Positions 25,194-32,707 of a stretch of 64,000 nt of DNA are shown in pieces. A program made the position numbers and the translations under genes. The notes below the pieces were generated by a model. It was not told where the DNA came from. It worked only from the letters and a program-made list of their open reading frames with translations, and ran no database searches. The stretch lies in contig NZ_QRVG01000012.1 of assembly GCF_003459245.1 (NCBI RefSeq), positions 6,580 to 70,579 on the forward strand. Reading direction: 5' to 3'. Position 1 is the stretch's first letter; each line of letters starts with the position of its first letter. This DNA comes from Collinsella sp. AF23-2 (lineage in GTDB: Bacteria > Actinomycetota > Coriobacteriia > Coriobacteriales > Coriobacteriaceae).

Positions 25194-25934
25194 TTAGGCA
25201 AACATGACCTGGTCGAACGTATAGAAGCCGGGTTCGCGGGCGACGAGCTTCTGCGCGGCTGCCAGGGCGCCGTTGACAAAGATCTGACGGCTCGTGGCGC
25301 GGTGGGTGAGCGTGACTTCCTCGTCCTGGCCAAAGAAACCCACCTCGTGCACGCCGGCTACGGTGCCGCCGCGCAGCGAGTGCATACCGATTTCCTTGGG
25401 GTCGCGCGCGCCGCACATGCCCTCGCGGCCATAGACGGGGTGGTAGCCTGCCTCGGGCTCGGCCTCGACGACGGCGTCGAGCAACAACTTGGCAGTGCCG
25501 CTGGGGGCGTCGACCTTTTGGTTGTGGTGCGTCTCGACGATCTCGCAGTCAAAGCCGGGCAGCTCGCGTGTGGCCTGGGCCACCAGATGACGCAGGGCGG
25601 CGATGCCGATGGAGTAGTTGCCCGAGTGCATGACGCGGGCGTTCTGACCCAGCTCGCGCAGGCGGTCCATCTGCTCGGGGGTGTAGCCTGTGGTGCCTGA
25701 GACCAACGCCGCGCCCGTGCGCTCGACATAGGCGACGACGGCATCGAAGGTCACGACGTTCGAGAAGTCGATAATCACATCGGCTGCCGGGGCGCTCTCG
25801 AGCCCGGACAGATCAAAACCGATCTGGGCGACGATATCAAAAACGGGCTGCCCGCCGGCGTCGACAATGCCTTCGGCGGTAGTGCGGATGAGCGAGCCCA
25901 TGCGGCCCGTTCCCATAATGACGGTCTTAATCAA
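25194..25934 (-). CDS. dapB: 4-hydroxy-tetrahydrodipicolinate reductase
   Basis: A 246-residue NAD(P)H-dependent reductase. VIMGTGRMGSLI is the nucleotide motif (shorter than the G-x-x-G-x-M-G consensus spacing but functional in appearance). IDFSNV, GTTGY, and the catalytic EIVETHHNQKVDAPSGTA (with His-His and Lys) are clear. It reduces the DapA product in lysine/DAP synthesis. The start codon is TTG at 25934, overlapping the dapA stop by 8 bases, with AAGGGAGC upstream; there is no ATG before the Rossmann motif. A TTG start and overlap suggest translational coupling to dapA. Confidence 0.93.
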   Translation of the reverse strand: MIKTVIMGTGRMGSLIRTTAEGIVDAGGQPVFDIVAQIGFDLSGLESAPAADVIIDFSNVVTFDAVVAYVERTGAALVSGTTGYTPEQMDRLRELGQNARVMHSGNYSIGIAALRHLVAQATRELPGFDCEIVETHHNQKVDAPSGTAKLLLDAVVEAEPEAGYHPVYGREGMCGARDPKEIGMHSLRGGTVAGVHEVGFFGQDEEVTLTHRATSRQIFVNGALAAAQKLVAREPGFYTFDQVMFA

Positions 25935-26817
25935 GCAGACCAGCTCCCTTCAGAGCATCGGTAAGTGCGGCTCGCGTGTCGTCTGCCATGGGGCACAGCG
26001 GCATACGGTAGTTTGCCTCGATCATGCCCATCTGGGCGAGCGCTTCCTTGACGGGGATGGGGTTGACCTCGCTAAAGAGGGCGTTGATGAGCGGCTGGCC
26101 GGCAATCTGGATATCGCGGGCGCGCGCTACGTCGCCGTCCAGATAAGCGCGGCACATGTCGTGTACGAGCTGCGGCTGCACGTCGGCCCACACGCTGATG
26201 GTGCCCGAAGCGCCCAGGCTCATGAGCGGCACTGTGAGTGCATCCTCGCCCGAGTACATGCGGAAGTCATCGGACAGCAGGTGGGCGATCTTGGCCGCGT
26301 AGGCGACGTTGCCCGAGGCCTCCTTGATGCCCATGATGTTGGGGTGCGCGGCTAGGCGCTCTACGTTGCGCTCGCTGATACCGCAGCCGCAGCGGCCGGG
26401 GATGTTGTACAGGATGCAGGGGATGTCAACGGCATCGGCGACGGTCTTAAAGTGCTGATAGATACCCTCTTCATTGGACTTGTTGTAGTAGGGGGTGATG
26501 AGCAGCAGACCGTCGGCGCCCAGGCCCTGATAGGTGAGCGACTTGGTGAGCATGGTCTGCGTGGAGTTGGAGCCCGAGCCGGCGATGACGGGGACGCGTC
26601 CTGCAACATGCTTGACCACGGCGGCGACGACGGAGTTGTCCTCGTCATCGGTCATCGTGGCACTCTCACCGGTGGTGCCCAGGGTGAGGATGGCGTCGGT
26701 GCCGTTTTGCAGGTGGAAATCGATAAGGCGCTCGAGCGCGTCAAAGTCGACGCTGCCGTCCTTTTTAAACGGCGTAACTAGGGCGACGATTGAGCCCTCG
26801 AGAGTGCGGATGTCCAT
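25927..26817 (-). CDS. dapA: 4-hydroxy-tetrahydrodipicolinate synthase (internal start in the LysA frame)
   Basis: 296 residues if started at the ATG at 26817, which has AAGGAG 6-7 bases before it (CTCCTT at 26824-26829). It begins MDIRTLEGSIVALVTPFKKD and shows TLGTTGESATM (pyruvate site region), ILYNIPGRCGCG with the catalytic Tyr, and IMGIKEASGN with the Schiff-base Lys. It condenses pyruvate with aspartate semialdehyde. The length equals that of free-standing DapA, so this start is credible. It is in frame with lysA upstream with no stop between, and overlaps dapB downstream by 8 bases. Confidence 0.88.
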   Translation of the reverse strand: MDIRTLEGSIVALVTPFKKDGSVDFDALERLIDFHLQNGTDAILTLGTTGESATMTDDEDNSVVAAVVKHVAGRVPVIAGSGSNSTQTMLTKSLTYQGLGADGLLLITPYYNKSNEEGIYQHFKTVADAVDIPCILYNIPGRCGCGISERNVERLAAHPNIMGIKEASGNVAYAAKIAHLLSDDFRMYSGEDALTVPLMSLGASGTISVWADVQPQLVHDMCRAYLDGDVARARDIQIAGQPLINALFSEVNPIPVKEALAQMGMIEANYRMPLCPMADDTRAALTDALKGAGLLD

Positions 26818-28236
26818 GTTCTTCTCCTTCGCCTTCGCGATCTGGATGCGTTTGTTCCATTGAGCTGCGACTGCTAGGCGCTCGTCTTGGGCGCGACGGC
26901 GGGCACTTTCGGCGCGCGACTTGGCCAGCAGCTCTCGGCCGCACGGCAGCACGTCGAGCGTGGCAAAGTAATCGCCCGGGCGCTCAGAGCGTCGAATGAG
27001 GTCGGCCGAGCCATCGGGGCGCAGCAGGACCTCGGCGGAGCGCAGGCGGCCGTTGTAGTTGTAGCCCATAGAGTAGCCATGCGCACCGGTGTCGTGAATC
27101 ACGAGCAGGTCGCCCATTTCGATATGCGGCAGCTCGCGGTCGATGGCGAACTTGTCATTGTTCTCGCACAGATTGCCCGTGATGTCGTAGGTGTCTGTGA
27201 CGGGCGCTGTGGTCTTGTCGTCGCCACCCGGCTGGCCCATCACCGTAATGTGGTGGTAAGCGCCGTACATGGCAGGGCGGATCAGGTCGACGGCGCTTGC
27301 ATCGACACCGATATAGTCCTTGTAAATCTGCTTCTCGTGAATGGCCTTGGTGACCAGGCAGCCGTAGGGACCCATCATAAAGCGACCCATCTCGGTGCAG
27401 ATGGCCACATCGCCCATGCCGGCAGGAACCAGGATCTCGTCGTAGGCAGCGTGTACCCCCTCGCCGATGGCGTGAATGTTGTTGGCCTGTTGCTCGGGCT
27501 GATAGGGAATGCCGACGCCGCCGGACAGATTGATGAAGGCGACGTGCGCGCCGGTCTCGCGCTCCAGGCGTGCGGCAAGCTCAAAGAGGATGCGTGCGAG
27601 CTTGGGGTAGTAGTCGTTGGTGACGGTGTTGCTGGCAAGGAATGCGTGGATGCCAAAGTTTTCGGCGCCCTTGGCCTTGAGCATGCGGAAGGCCTCGAAG
27701 AGCTGCTCGGTGGTCATGCCATATTTGGAGTCGCCCGGGTTGTCCATGATGCCGTTGGAGAGCTGGAACAGACCGCCTGGATTAAAGCGGCAGCTGACCG
27801 TTTTGGGGATGGGCCCCGCAACGCGCTCAAAGAACTCGATGTGGCTGATGTCGTCAAAGTTGACGATGGCGCCCAGCTTGTCGGCGAGCTCAAAGTCGGC
27901 AGCCGGCGTATCGTTGGACGAGAACATGATGTCGTGTCCCGTGATACCCAGCGAGCGGGCGATCATGAGCTCGGTATAGCTCGAGCAATCGCAGCCGCAG
28001 CCGTATTTGTTGAGAATGGAGATGAGCGCCGGGTTGGGGTTGGCCTTGACGGCAAAGTATTCCTTAAAGCCCGGGTTCCATGCAAAGGCGTCGCACACTT
28101 CTTGCATGTTGCGGCGGATGCCCGCCTCGTCGTATAGATGAAACGGCGTGGGGAACTGCTCGACGATATGCTCGAGTGTCTCCTTGTCCACAAACGGCTG
28201 CTTGGCCGCATATGCCTCGTTGGGGGTCAATGCCAT
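25927..28236 (-). CDS. lysA: LysA-DapA fusion frame: diaminopimelate decarboxylase plus DHDP synthase
   Basis: One 769-residue frame without stop joins two enzymes. Residues 1-430 are diaminopimelate decarboxylase: PLP Lys64 in EYFAVKANPNPA, the HAFLASN segment, the phosphate-binding LSGGVGIPY, CTEMGRFMM, and CENNDKFAIDREL with the usual C-terminal Cys. Residues 431-473 are an Arg/Ala/Lys-rich helix-like linker (RAESARRRAQDERLAVAAQW) not normally found in LysA. Residues 474-769 are dihydrodipicolinate synthase. The start (28236) follows the riboswitch leader. Either a bifunctional protein is made, or LysA is translated through and DapA is also made separately from its own internal site. Pairing the last and first dedicated enzymes of the pathway on one chain is unusual. 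Confidence 0.85.
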   Translation of the reverse strand: MALTPNEAYAAKQPFVDKETLEHIVEQFPTPFHLYDEAGIRRNMQEVCDAFAWNPGFKEYFAVKANPNPALISILNKYGCGCDCSSYTELMIARSLGITGHDIMFSSNDTPAADFELADKLGAIVNFDDISHIEFFERVAGPIPKTVSCRFNPGGLFQLSNGIMDNPGDSKYGMTTEQLFEAFRMLKAKGAENFGIHAFLASNTVTNDYYPKLARILFELAARLERETGAHVAFINLSGGVGIPYQPEQQANNIHAIGEGVHAAYDEILVPAGMGDVAICTEMGRFMMGPYGCLVTKAIHEKQIYKDYIGVDASAVDLIRPAMYGAYHHITVMGQPGGDDKTTAPVTDTYDITGNLCENNDKFAIDRELPHIEMGDLLVIHDTGAHGYSMGYNYNGRLRSAEVLLRPDGSADLIRRSERPGDYFATLDVLPCGRELLAKSRAESARRRAQDERLAVAAQWNKRIQIAKAKEKNMDIRTLEGSIVALVTPFKKDGSVDFDALERLIDFHLQNGTDAILTLGTTGESATMTDDEDNSVVAAVVKHVAGRVPVIAGSGSNSTQTMLTKSLTYQGLGADGLLLITPYYNKSNEEGIYQHFKTVADAVDIPCILYNIPGRCGCGISERNVERLAAHPNIMGIKEASGNVAYAAKIAHLLSDDFRMYSGEDALTVPLMSLGASGTISVWADVQPQLVHDMCRAYLDGDVARARDIQIAGQPLINALFSEVNPIPVKEALAQMGMIEANYRMPLCPMADDTRAALTDALKGAGLLD

Positions 28237-28249
28237 GTCCCGTAAACCT

Positions 28250-28314
28250 CGCTATCCAGACGGCGCCATCTGCGCATCGAATCCGCATAGCGTGGACCCA
28301 ATGTCCGGATAGCG
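28250..28314 (-). promoter_or_regulatory. putative expression-platform stem of the lysine riboswitch
   Basis: On the transcript, the 12 nt copied from 28303-28314 and the 12 nt copied from 28250-28261 (GTCTGGATAGCG) are complementary with a single G-U pair. The 3' arm touches the GAGG that precedes the lysA ATG. Formation of this stem would mask the ribosome site region, so control may be at translation initiation; no clear T-run terminator is present. Confidence 0.5.
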
Positions 28315-28324
28315 CTCCCGCATT

Positions 28325-28472
28325 GCTGCAGACAGTCCTGTGGGTGTTTCCCACAGGCCCACCAGGTTGTTCGTGCCCGAAAAACCCAGTTCGGCGGGTT
28401 TCGCCTCCCCACGGGGTCAAAGCCTGCTGGCTCGCCCGCGGCTCTTCGTGCCCGCGCCTCTATCAAGTGGTA
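28325..28472 (-). promoter_or_regulatory. lysine riboswitch (L box)
   Basis: The minus-strand leader of lysA contains the conserved L-box blocks in order: GATAGAGGCGCGG at the 5' side (28464 downward), ACGAAGAGC, GGCGAAACCCGCCGAACTGGG in the middle (28382-28402 on the plus strand as its complement), and a P5-like hairpin CCTGTGGG/CCCACAGG that ends with GACTGTC near 28328. These are the signature bases of the RF00168-type aptamer. It precedes lysA-dapA-dapB-dapH, its classic target. Lysine binding is expected to turn the operon off. Confidence 0.85.
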
Positions 28473-28615
28473 AAGACCCTATCACGTTGCACTTTACCAA
28501 ACAAGAGTATTCGTATATAACGTTTAAAAAATGCAGGGATATGCTGGAAATAAGGGTATGGCAATCTTGCGGCACAATAGATAGCAACCGGCGCACACCA
28601 ATGAAAGGAACCTCT

Positions 28616-29803
28616 ATGACCGAGCTCCAAGAACTCCGTCGCTATCGTCGCGACTTGCACAGGATCCCGGAGCTCGACTTCGATCTTCCGCAGACGATCG
28701 CCTATATCGAGGGCGTGTTGGCGTCGCTTGCCTGCGAGGTGACCCATCCGTGCCCCAGCTGCGTCTGCGCTTTCTTTGACGCTGGCGTTGGTGCCACGCA
28801 TGCCACGGCGATTCGTGCGGATATGGATGCGCTGCCCATTGCCGAGGCGACGGGTGCGGCCTTCGCCTCGTCTCATCCCGGCAAGATGCACGCTTGCGGG
28901 CACGACGGACACATGGCCATGGCGCTCGCCGCCGCGACGTATGTCGACCGCACGATTCGCGAGCAGCCGGGTTCACTTAAACGCAACGTGCTTTTTGTGT
29001 TCCAGCCGGCCGAGGAAACGACCGGTGGTGCCAAGACGGTATGCGAGAGTGGTGTGTTCGAGCGCTATGGGGCCGACCGCATTTTTGGCTTCCATGTGTG
29101 GCCCGATCTGTCTGCCGGCACGCTGGCGAGTTGTTCTGGTCCGCTGCTGGCGCGTTCGAGCGAGACGCATATCCATATTCACGGTGCGAGTATCCATATT
29201 GCTAAGACTTATGGTGTGCCGGTTGAGGAGTCACACGATGCCGCGTTGGCGGCAGCGAAGTTTTTGGTTACCGAGCGCGAGCTGATGGACGAACTGGGCA
29301 CCGACGAGCCCTGTATCGGCAAGTTTGGCCTGCTGCAGGCCGGTACCGTCTGCAACGCGGTGGCGGGGGAGGCCCATGTGGCCGGCAGCTTGCGTGTGTT
29401 TACGGACGGCATGTTCGACCGTGCACGCGAGGGTGTGCGCCGCGTGCTTGATGAGGCATGCACTGCAACGGGCTGCACGTACGATCTCGACTTTGCCGAG
29501 GGCTATCCGCCGGTCGACAACGATCCCGAGTTGTTTGATCGAATCGCGCCTGCTCTGCCCGAGTTACAGCTCGTGGACGAGCCGCTGCTGATTGCCGAGG
29601 ATTTCGCGTTCTATCAACGCCATCTGCCGGGCGTATTTTTCCTGCTGGGCACGGGTATGCCAGAGGACCAAGACAACCCGAGTGATTCGGATGGCTGCCC
29701 CGCCTATGCCACAAGCGCTCTGCATACCGATAGCATGCTCTTCGACGAGGAAATCCTACTCAAAGGCCTCGATGTCTACAAACGATTGCTTGGCTTGGAG
29801 TGA
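28616..29803 (+). CDS. M20-family amidohydrolase, probable N-acetyl-diaminopimelate deacetylase
   Basis: A 395-residue M20D metallopeptidase. RRDLHRIPELDFDLPQT is the family opening. RADMDALPI, KMHACGHDGHMAM (metal-binding Cys and His), FVFQPAEETTGGA with catalytic Glu-Glu, and FGFHVWPDL follow; the dimerisation domain is in the middle and SALHTDSM near the end. Relatives include hippurate hydrolase and N-acetyl-LL-DAP deacetylase. Being divergent from the dapH-containing lysine operon, the DAP deacetylase role is the most likely. The ATG at 28616 has AAAGGA at 8 bases; an ATG at 28601 lies inside that region. Confidence 0.75.
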   Translation: MTELQELRRYRRDLHRIPELDFDLPQTIAYIEGVLASLACEVTHPCPSCVCAFFDAGVGATHATAIRADMDALPIAEATGAAFASSHPGKMHACGHDGHMAMALAAATYVDRTIREQPGSLKRNVLFVFQPAEETTGGAKTVCESGVFERYGADRIFGFHVWPDLSAGTLASCSGPLLARSSETHIHIHGASIHIAKTYGVPVEESHDAALAAAKFLVTERELMDELGTDEPCIGKFGLLQAGTVCNAVAGEAHVAGSLRVFTDGMFDRAREGVRRVLDEACTATGCTYDLDFAEGYPPVDNDPELFDRIAPALPELQLVDEPLLIAEDFAFYQRHLPGVFFLLGTGMPEDQDNPSDSDGCPAYATSALHTDSMLFDEEILLKGLDVYKRLLGLE

Positions 29804-29805
29804 CG

Positions 29806-30129
29806 ATGGAACGACGCCGACGGTCTGCCGTATATAGCCCGGGTGGATGCGGATGCGGTTTGCTGCTGCTTCCGGTCATCGCTGTGAGCATTGGCGTGAT
29901 GTTTGTGCTTGCTGGGCTGGCTGCGGCGGCACTCGTACTGTTTATCACTGCCATCGGCGTGACGATTTGGCTTTATCGCAGTCGCGGGCAGCGCCGCGCC
30001 GACGGTAAGGCCAATGTTGGATGGACCATCTTTTTAGTCGTCGCCTACCTATTGAGCATCAGCTACCTGGTGTTCTTTGTTCTAATGATGATCAGTGCCT
30101 TTACCGGGAAATCCGTCATGGTGGGTTGA
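29806..30129 (+). CDS. small three-segment membrane protein
   Basis: A 107-residue protein. A basic start (MERRRRSAVYS) and a Gly-Cys patch PGGCGCG precede three hydrophobic segments: LLLLPVIAVSIGVMFVLAGL, ALVLFITAIGVTIWLY and WTIFLVVAYLLSISYLVFF. No family is recognised. GGAG lies 5 bases before the ATG and 3 bases before the end of the upstream M20 gene, so it is translated as part of the same transcript. A GTG at 29800 is an alternative start. Confidence 0.6.
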   Translation: MERRRRSAVYSPGGCGCGLLLLPVIAVSIGVMFVLAGLAAAALVLFITAIGVTIWLYRSRGQRRADGKANVGWTIFLVVAYLLSISYLVFFVLMMISAFTGKSVMVG

Positions 30130-30293
30130 TGCGCTGCCAGCAGACGGTCACGCAAAGTGCGTTTGCTCGGCGTCTGGATAGCTGCATTGGCCGTTTACCG
30201 CAACCTTAGCTCTCAGCTAATGAATTCAAGTTCAATCCTTTCTACGATGTGCTGTGTGCCGGCACGGTAGCCGGATCGTAGGAAGGATGAATA

Positions 30294-30737
30294 ATGGCAA
30301 AAGAGGGAAAGAAGCCGATCGGCAAGATTGTCCTAGGCGTCATCGTGGTGCTGATTATCGTCGGTGCCGTGGGTTCTATGGGTGGCAATTCAACCGATTC
30401 GTCTGCGAGCGATTCGGCAAAACCTGCCGAGGCGACACAGCAGGCTGAGGAGCAAAAAGAACCGCAAGAACCGTATACCATTGCTGACGAGGCTGAAGAC
30501 ACCTCCAGTCAGTTTGCCTATAAGATCACGGGCACGCTGACCAATAACACGGACAAGGAAAAGAGCTACATTCAGATTGAGTATGTTCTGTATGATGCCG
30601 ATGGCAACCAGGTTGGAACGGCTCTTGCAAACACCAACCATCTGAAGGCGGGCGGCTCCTGGAAGTTCGAGGCACTGGGTACGGTGTCTCCCGACCAGGT
30701 TGCTAGCTGGGAGCGTTCGGACGTAAGCGGTTTCTAG
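30294..30737 (+). CDS. membrane-anchored FxLYD-domain protein
   Basis: A 147-residue protein with an N-terminal membrane anchor (IGKIVLGVIVVLIIVGAVGS) followed by a Ser/Ala/Glu/Gln-rich spacer. The C-terminal about 80 residues carry the FxLYD-type pattern (ITGTLTNNTDKEKSYIQIEY, then VLYDADGNQVG and a closing W-K-F strand). FxLYD domains are small extracellular beta-sandwiches of unknown binding partner. No lipobox is seen. GGAAGG precedes the ATG. It lies ahead of an HTH protein and a membrane kinase, with a 33-base gap. Confidence 0.75.
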   Translation: MAKEGKKPIGKIVLGVIVVLIIVGAVGSMGGNSTDSSASDSAKPAEATQQAEEQKEPQEPYTIADEAEDTSSQFAYKITGTLTNNTDKEKSYIQIEYVLYDADGNQVGTALANTNHLKAGGSWKFEALGTVSPDQVASWERSDVSGF

Positions 30738-30769
30738 CATGTTGCATGCACTGGGGGAGGTGAAGTCGT

Positions 30770-31192
30770 ATGCCCGATAAAAAGCTGACCGAGGAGTTGC
30801 TCAATGAGCTTCTCGATGCGCCGAACATCGATGGCTATATCAGGGAGCACGACTTTGCCGCCCCGTCGCTTTCGGACTACCTGAAGCAGCTGCTGCAGGA
30901 AAAGGGCTTGGAGCGCTCGCGCGTGGTTCGTATGGCCGATCTCAATGAGACCTTTGGCTATCAGATCTTTACCGGTGCGCGTCACCCGAGTCGCAATAAG
31001 GTGCTGCAGATTGCCTTTGCGATGGCGCTGACGCTCAAAGAGGCCAACCGTGCACTGACGGCTGCCGGGGTAAGCGTCCTCAACTGCAAGGATCGCCGTG
31101 ATGCGATTATCATCTTTTGCATCGATCGCGGGTGCAGCCTCCAAAAGGTCAACGAGGAGCTGTATCGCTTTGGCGAGGAGACGGTGAGTTAG
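30770..31192 (+). CDS. putative helix-turn-helix regulator
   Basis: A 140-residue protein. LSDYLKQLLQEKGLERSRVV, then ADLNETFGYQIFTGARHPSR and KVLQIAFAMALTLKEANRAL, resemble an XRE-type helix-turn-helix domain (helix, turn, recognition helix followed by a third helix pattern of lambda-repressor-like proteins). The C-terminal part (NCKDRRDAIIIFCIDRGCSL) is not a known domain. GGGAGGTG lies 8 bases before the ATG. The kinase gene begins about 100 bases later, so it may act in the same pathway, possibly as a kinase target; this is from position only. Confidence 0.65.
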   Translation: MPDKKLTEELLNELLDAPNIDGYIREHDFAAPSLSDYLKQLLQEKGLERSRVVRMADLNETFGYQIFTGARHPSRNKVLQIAFAMALTLKEANRALTAAGVSVLNCKDRRDAIIIFCIDRGCSLQKVNEELYRFGEETVS

Positions 31193-31290
31193 CGACTGAT
31201 ATCTGAGCCGGCGGGGCTGCCGAACAACGATGCAAGCGAACGGGGCGCGGATGCCATGGGGTGTCTGCGCCCTGCGCTATGATGGAGGCT

Positions 31291-32670
31291 ATGGATACTC
31301 AGACCCCAACATATTTCGATGACGAGCTGACCGCAGCACTTGCCGAACATCTGGCGTCGCTCGATCGCGACGACAGCTATCGCGTGGAGCGTGTGCTTAA
31401 GCGCTCGTCCGTTGAAACAACCGAGCTCGTGTACTTTGAAGGAACCGGTGGTGGTTCGCTCGGCCCCTTTGTCCGTAAGCGCATCGATGCCTCGGCTCAA
31501 ATCGGCGGGGCATACGAGCGTCTGTTTGCCGCCCAGCGGACAGGCAGGCGTTTTGAGCACCTGCCCAGAATCGTCGATTGTCGTCGTGTGGGCGACGAGC
31601 TCAACGTGGTTATGGAATACATCGAAGGGGAGACGCTCGGGGCGCTGGTGGACCGTCTGGGAGCCACCCCCGATTATGCGCACGAAATGTATCCTGCCCT
31701 ATGCGATGCCGTGGGCGAGCTCCATGCCGGTTTTGCAATGGCGGGGGAGACGTCGGCGCCGGTGATCCATCGCGACCTCAAACCGTCGAATATCATCGTG
31801 ACGGGTGCCAACTATACGTCTGATGACGGCCTGACGTTTTCGTCGCTGGTGATTATCGACTTGGGGATCGCGCGCGTATGGCGCGATGGCGCCGATGCCG
31901 ACACCGTCAAGTTTGGCACGCGACCCTATGCGCCGCCCGAGCAGTATGGGTTTGGGCAGACGAGTGTGCGCAGCGACGTCTACGCACTTGGCGCCCTGTT
32001 GTTCTTCTGCTTGACGGGAGTCGACCCTAAACCAGGGCTCGACATGCGCGAGCAATGCGAGGCGCGTGGCATTCCCACTCCACTTGCCGATGCCGTCTGC
32101 ATGTCGATGGCGCTCGACCCGGCCAAGCGTTTTGCGAGTGCGGAGGCATTGGGACGGGCGACGCGCGCGGCATACGACCTGAGTCGCCCCGTGCGGCCCC
32201 CTGCGCCTGCGCCTGTCCGTAATCCGGCATCGGAGACGGAGCTGACGCCCCAAGGGCTCCAGAACCCCGCAGGGCTTCCTAGGCCTGCCGCCTCCGCTGC
32301 ATGCGGTCTGCTCTCTCGCGTTCCGGAGTCTCTGGGGCGCATTTGGAATACGCTTGTCTGCTTCTCGCTGCTTGTGTTCTTTGCCGGAAGTCACTTTGCC
32401 GTCTTTCACCCCACGGGAGCAAACCAAAGCTACCCGACGTGGCTTCTCGTAATCGAGTATTTTTTCTTTGTCGATGGCCTTATGGTGCTTATGCATTTTG
32501 CGCTGCTCGATAAGCGCCGTCTTCGTCGGCGATTCGCACTGCTCGACAGCTATCGCGGCAAGAAACTCGCGAAACTCTGGCTCAAGGCATTGGGTGTGCT
32601 GCTCCTATGCATGATCGTCATAGTCGCGGTTGCCAATGCGACCGGCGTCGTCGATACCTCCGCTACCTAA
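31291..32670 (+). CDS. membrane-bound Ser/Thr protein kinase (Hanks type)
   Basis: A 459-residue kinase. The N-terminal lobe is short and lacks the usual G-x-G-x-x-G loop; EGTGGGSLGPFVRKRI holds the likely ATP-binding Lys. HRDLKPSN (His160, Arg161, Asp162), IIDLGIARV in place of D-F-G, and GTRPYAPPEQYG are intact, so it should be active. After the kinase domain comes a Pro/Ala-rich linker and three C-terminal hydrophobic segments (VCFSLLVFFAGSHFAVF, LLVIEYFFFVDGLMVLMHFA, LGVLLLCMIVIVAVANAT). There is no PASTA domain. Starts at 31279, 31282 and 31291 are possible; GGAGG lies just before 31291 but only 2 bases away. Confidence 0.8.
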   Translation: MDTQTPTYFDDELTAALAEHLASLDRDDSYRVERVLKRSSVETTELVYFEGTGGGSLGPFVRKRIDASAQIGGAYERLFAAQRTGRRFEHLPRIVDCRRVGDELNVVMEYIEGETLGALVDRLGATPDYAHEMYPALCDAVGELHAGFAMAGETSAPVIHRDLKPSNIIVTGANYTSDDGLTFSSLVIIDLGIARVWRDGADADTVKFGTRPYAPPEQYGFGQTSVRSDVYALGALLFFCLTGVDPKPGLDMREQCEARGIPTPLADAVCMSMALDPAKRFASAEALGRATRAAYDLSRPVRPPAPAPVRNPASETELTPQGLQNPAGLPRPAASAACGLLSRVPESLGRIWNTLVCFSLLVFFAGSHFAVFHPTGANQSYPTWLLVIEYFFFVDGLMVLMHFALLDKRRLRRRFALLDSYRGKKLAKLWLKALGVLLLCMIVIVAVANATGVVDTSAT

Positions 32671-32674
32671 AAGA

Positions 32675-32697
32675 AAAGGGCCCCATTGGGGCCCTTT
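32675..32697. terminator. bidirectional terminator
   Basis: AAAGGGCCCC (32675-32684), ATT, GGGGCCCTTT (32688-32697): a perfect 10-bp stem between the kinase gene and the convergent minus-strand gene ending at 32708. Confidence 0.9.
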
Positions 32698-32707
32698 GCA
32701 GTTGCGC

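Noticed and set aside
28340..28615. N-terminal extension of the M20 gene
   Set aside because: The frame is open, but this stretch is the lysine-riboswitch leader on the other strand, and AAAGGA before the ATG at 28616 fixes the start there.
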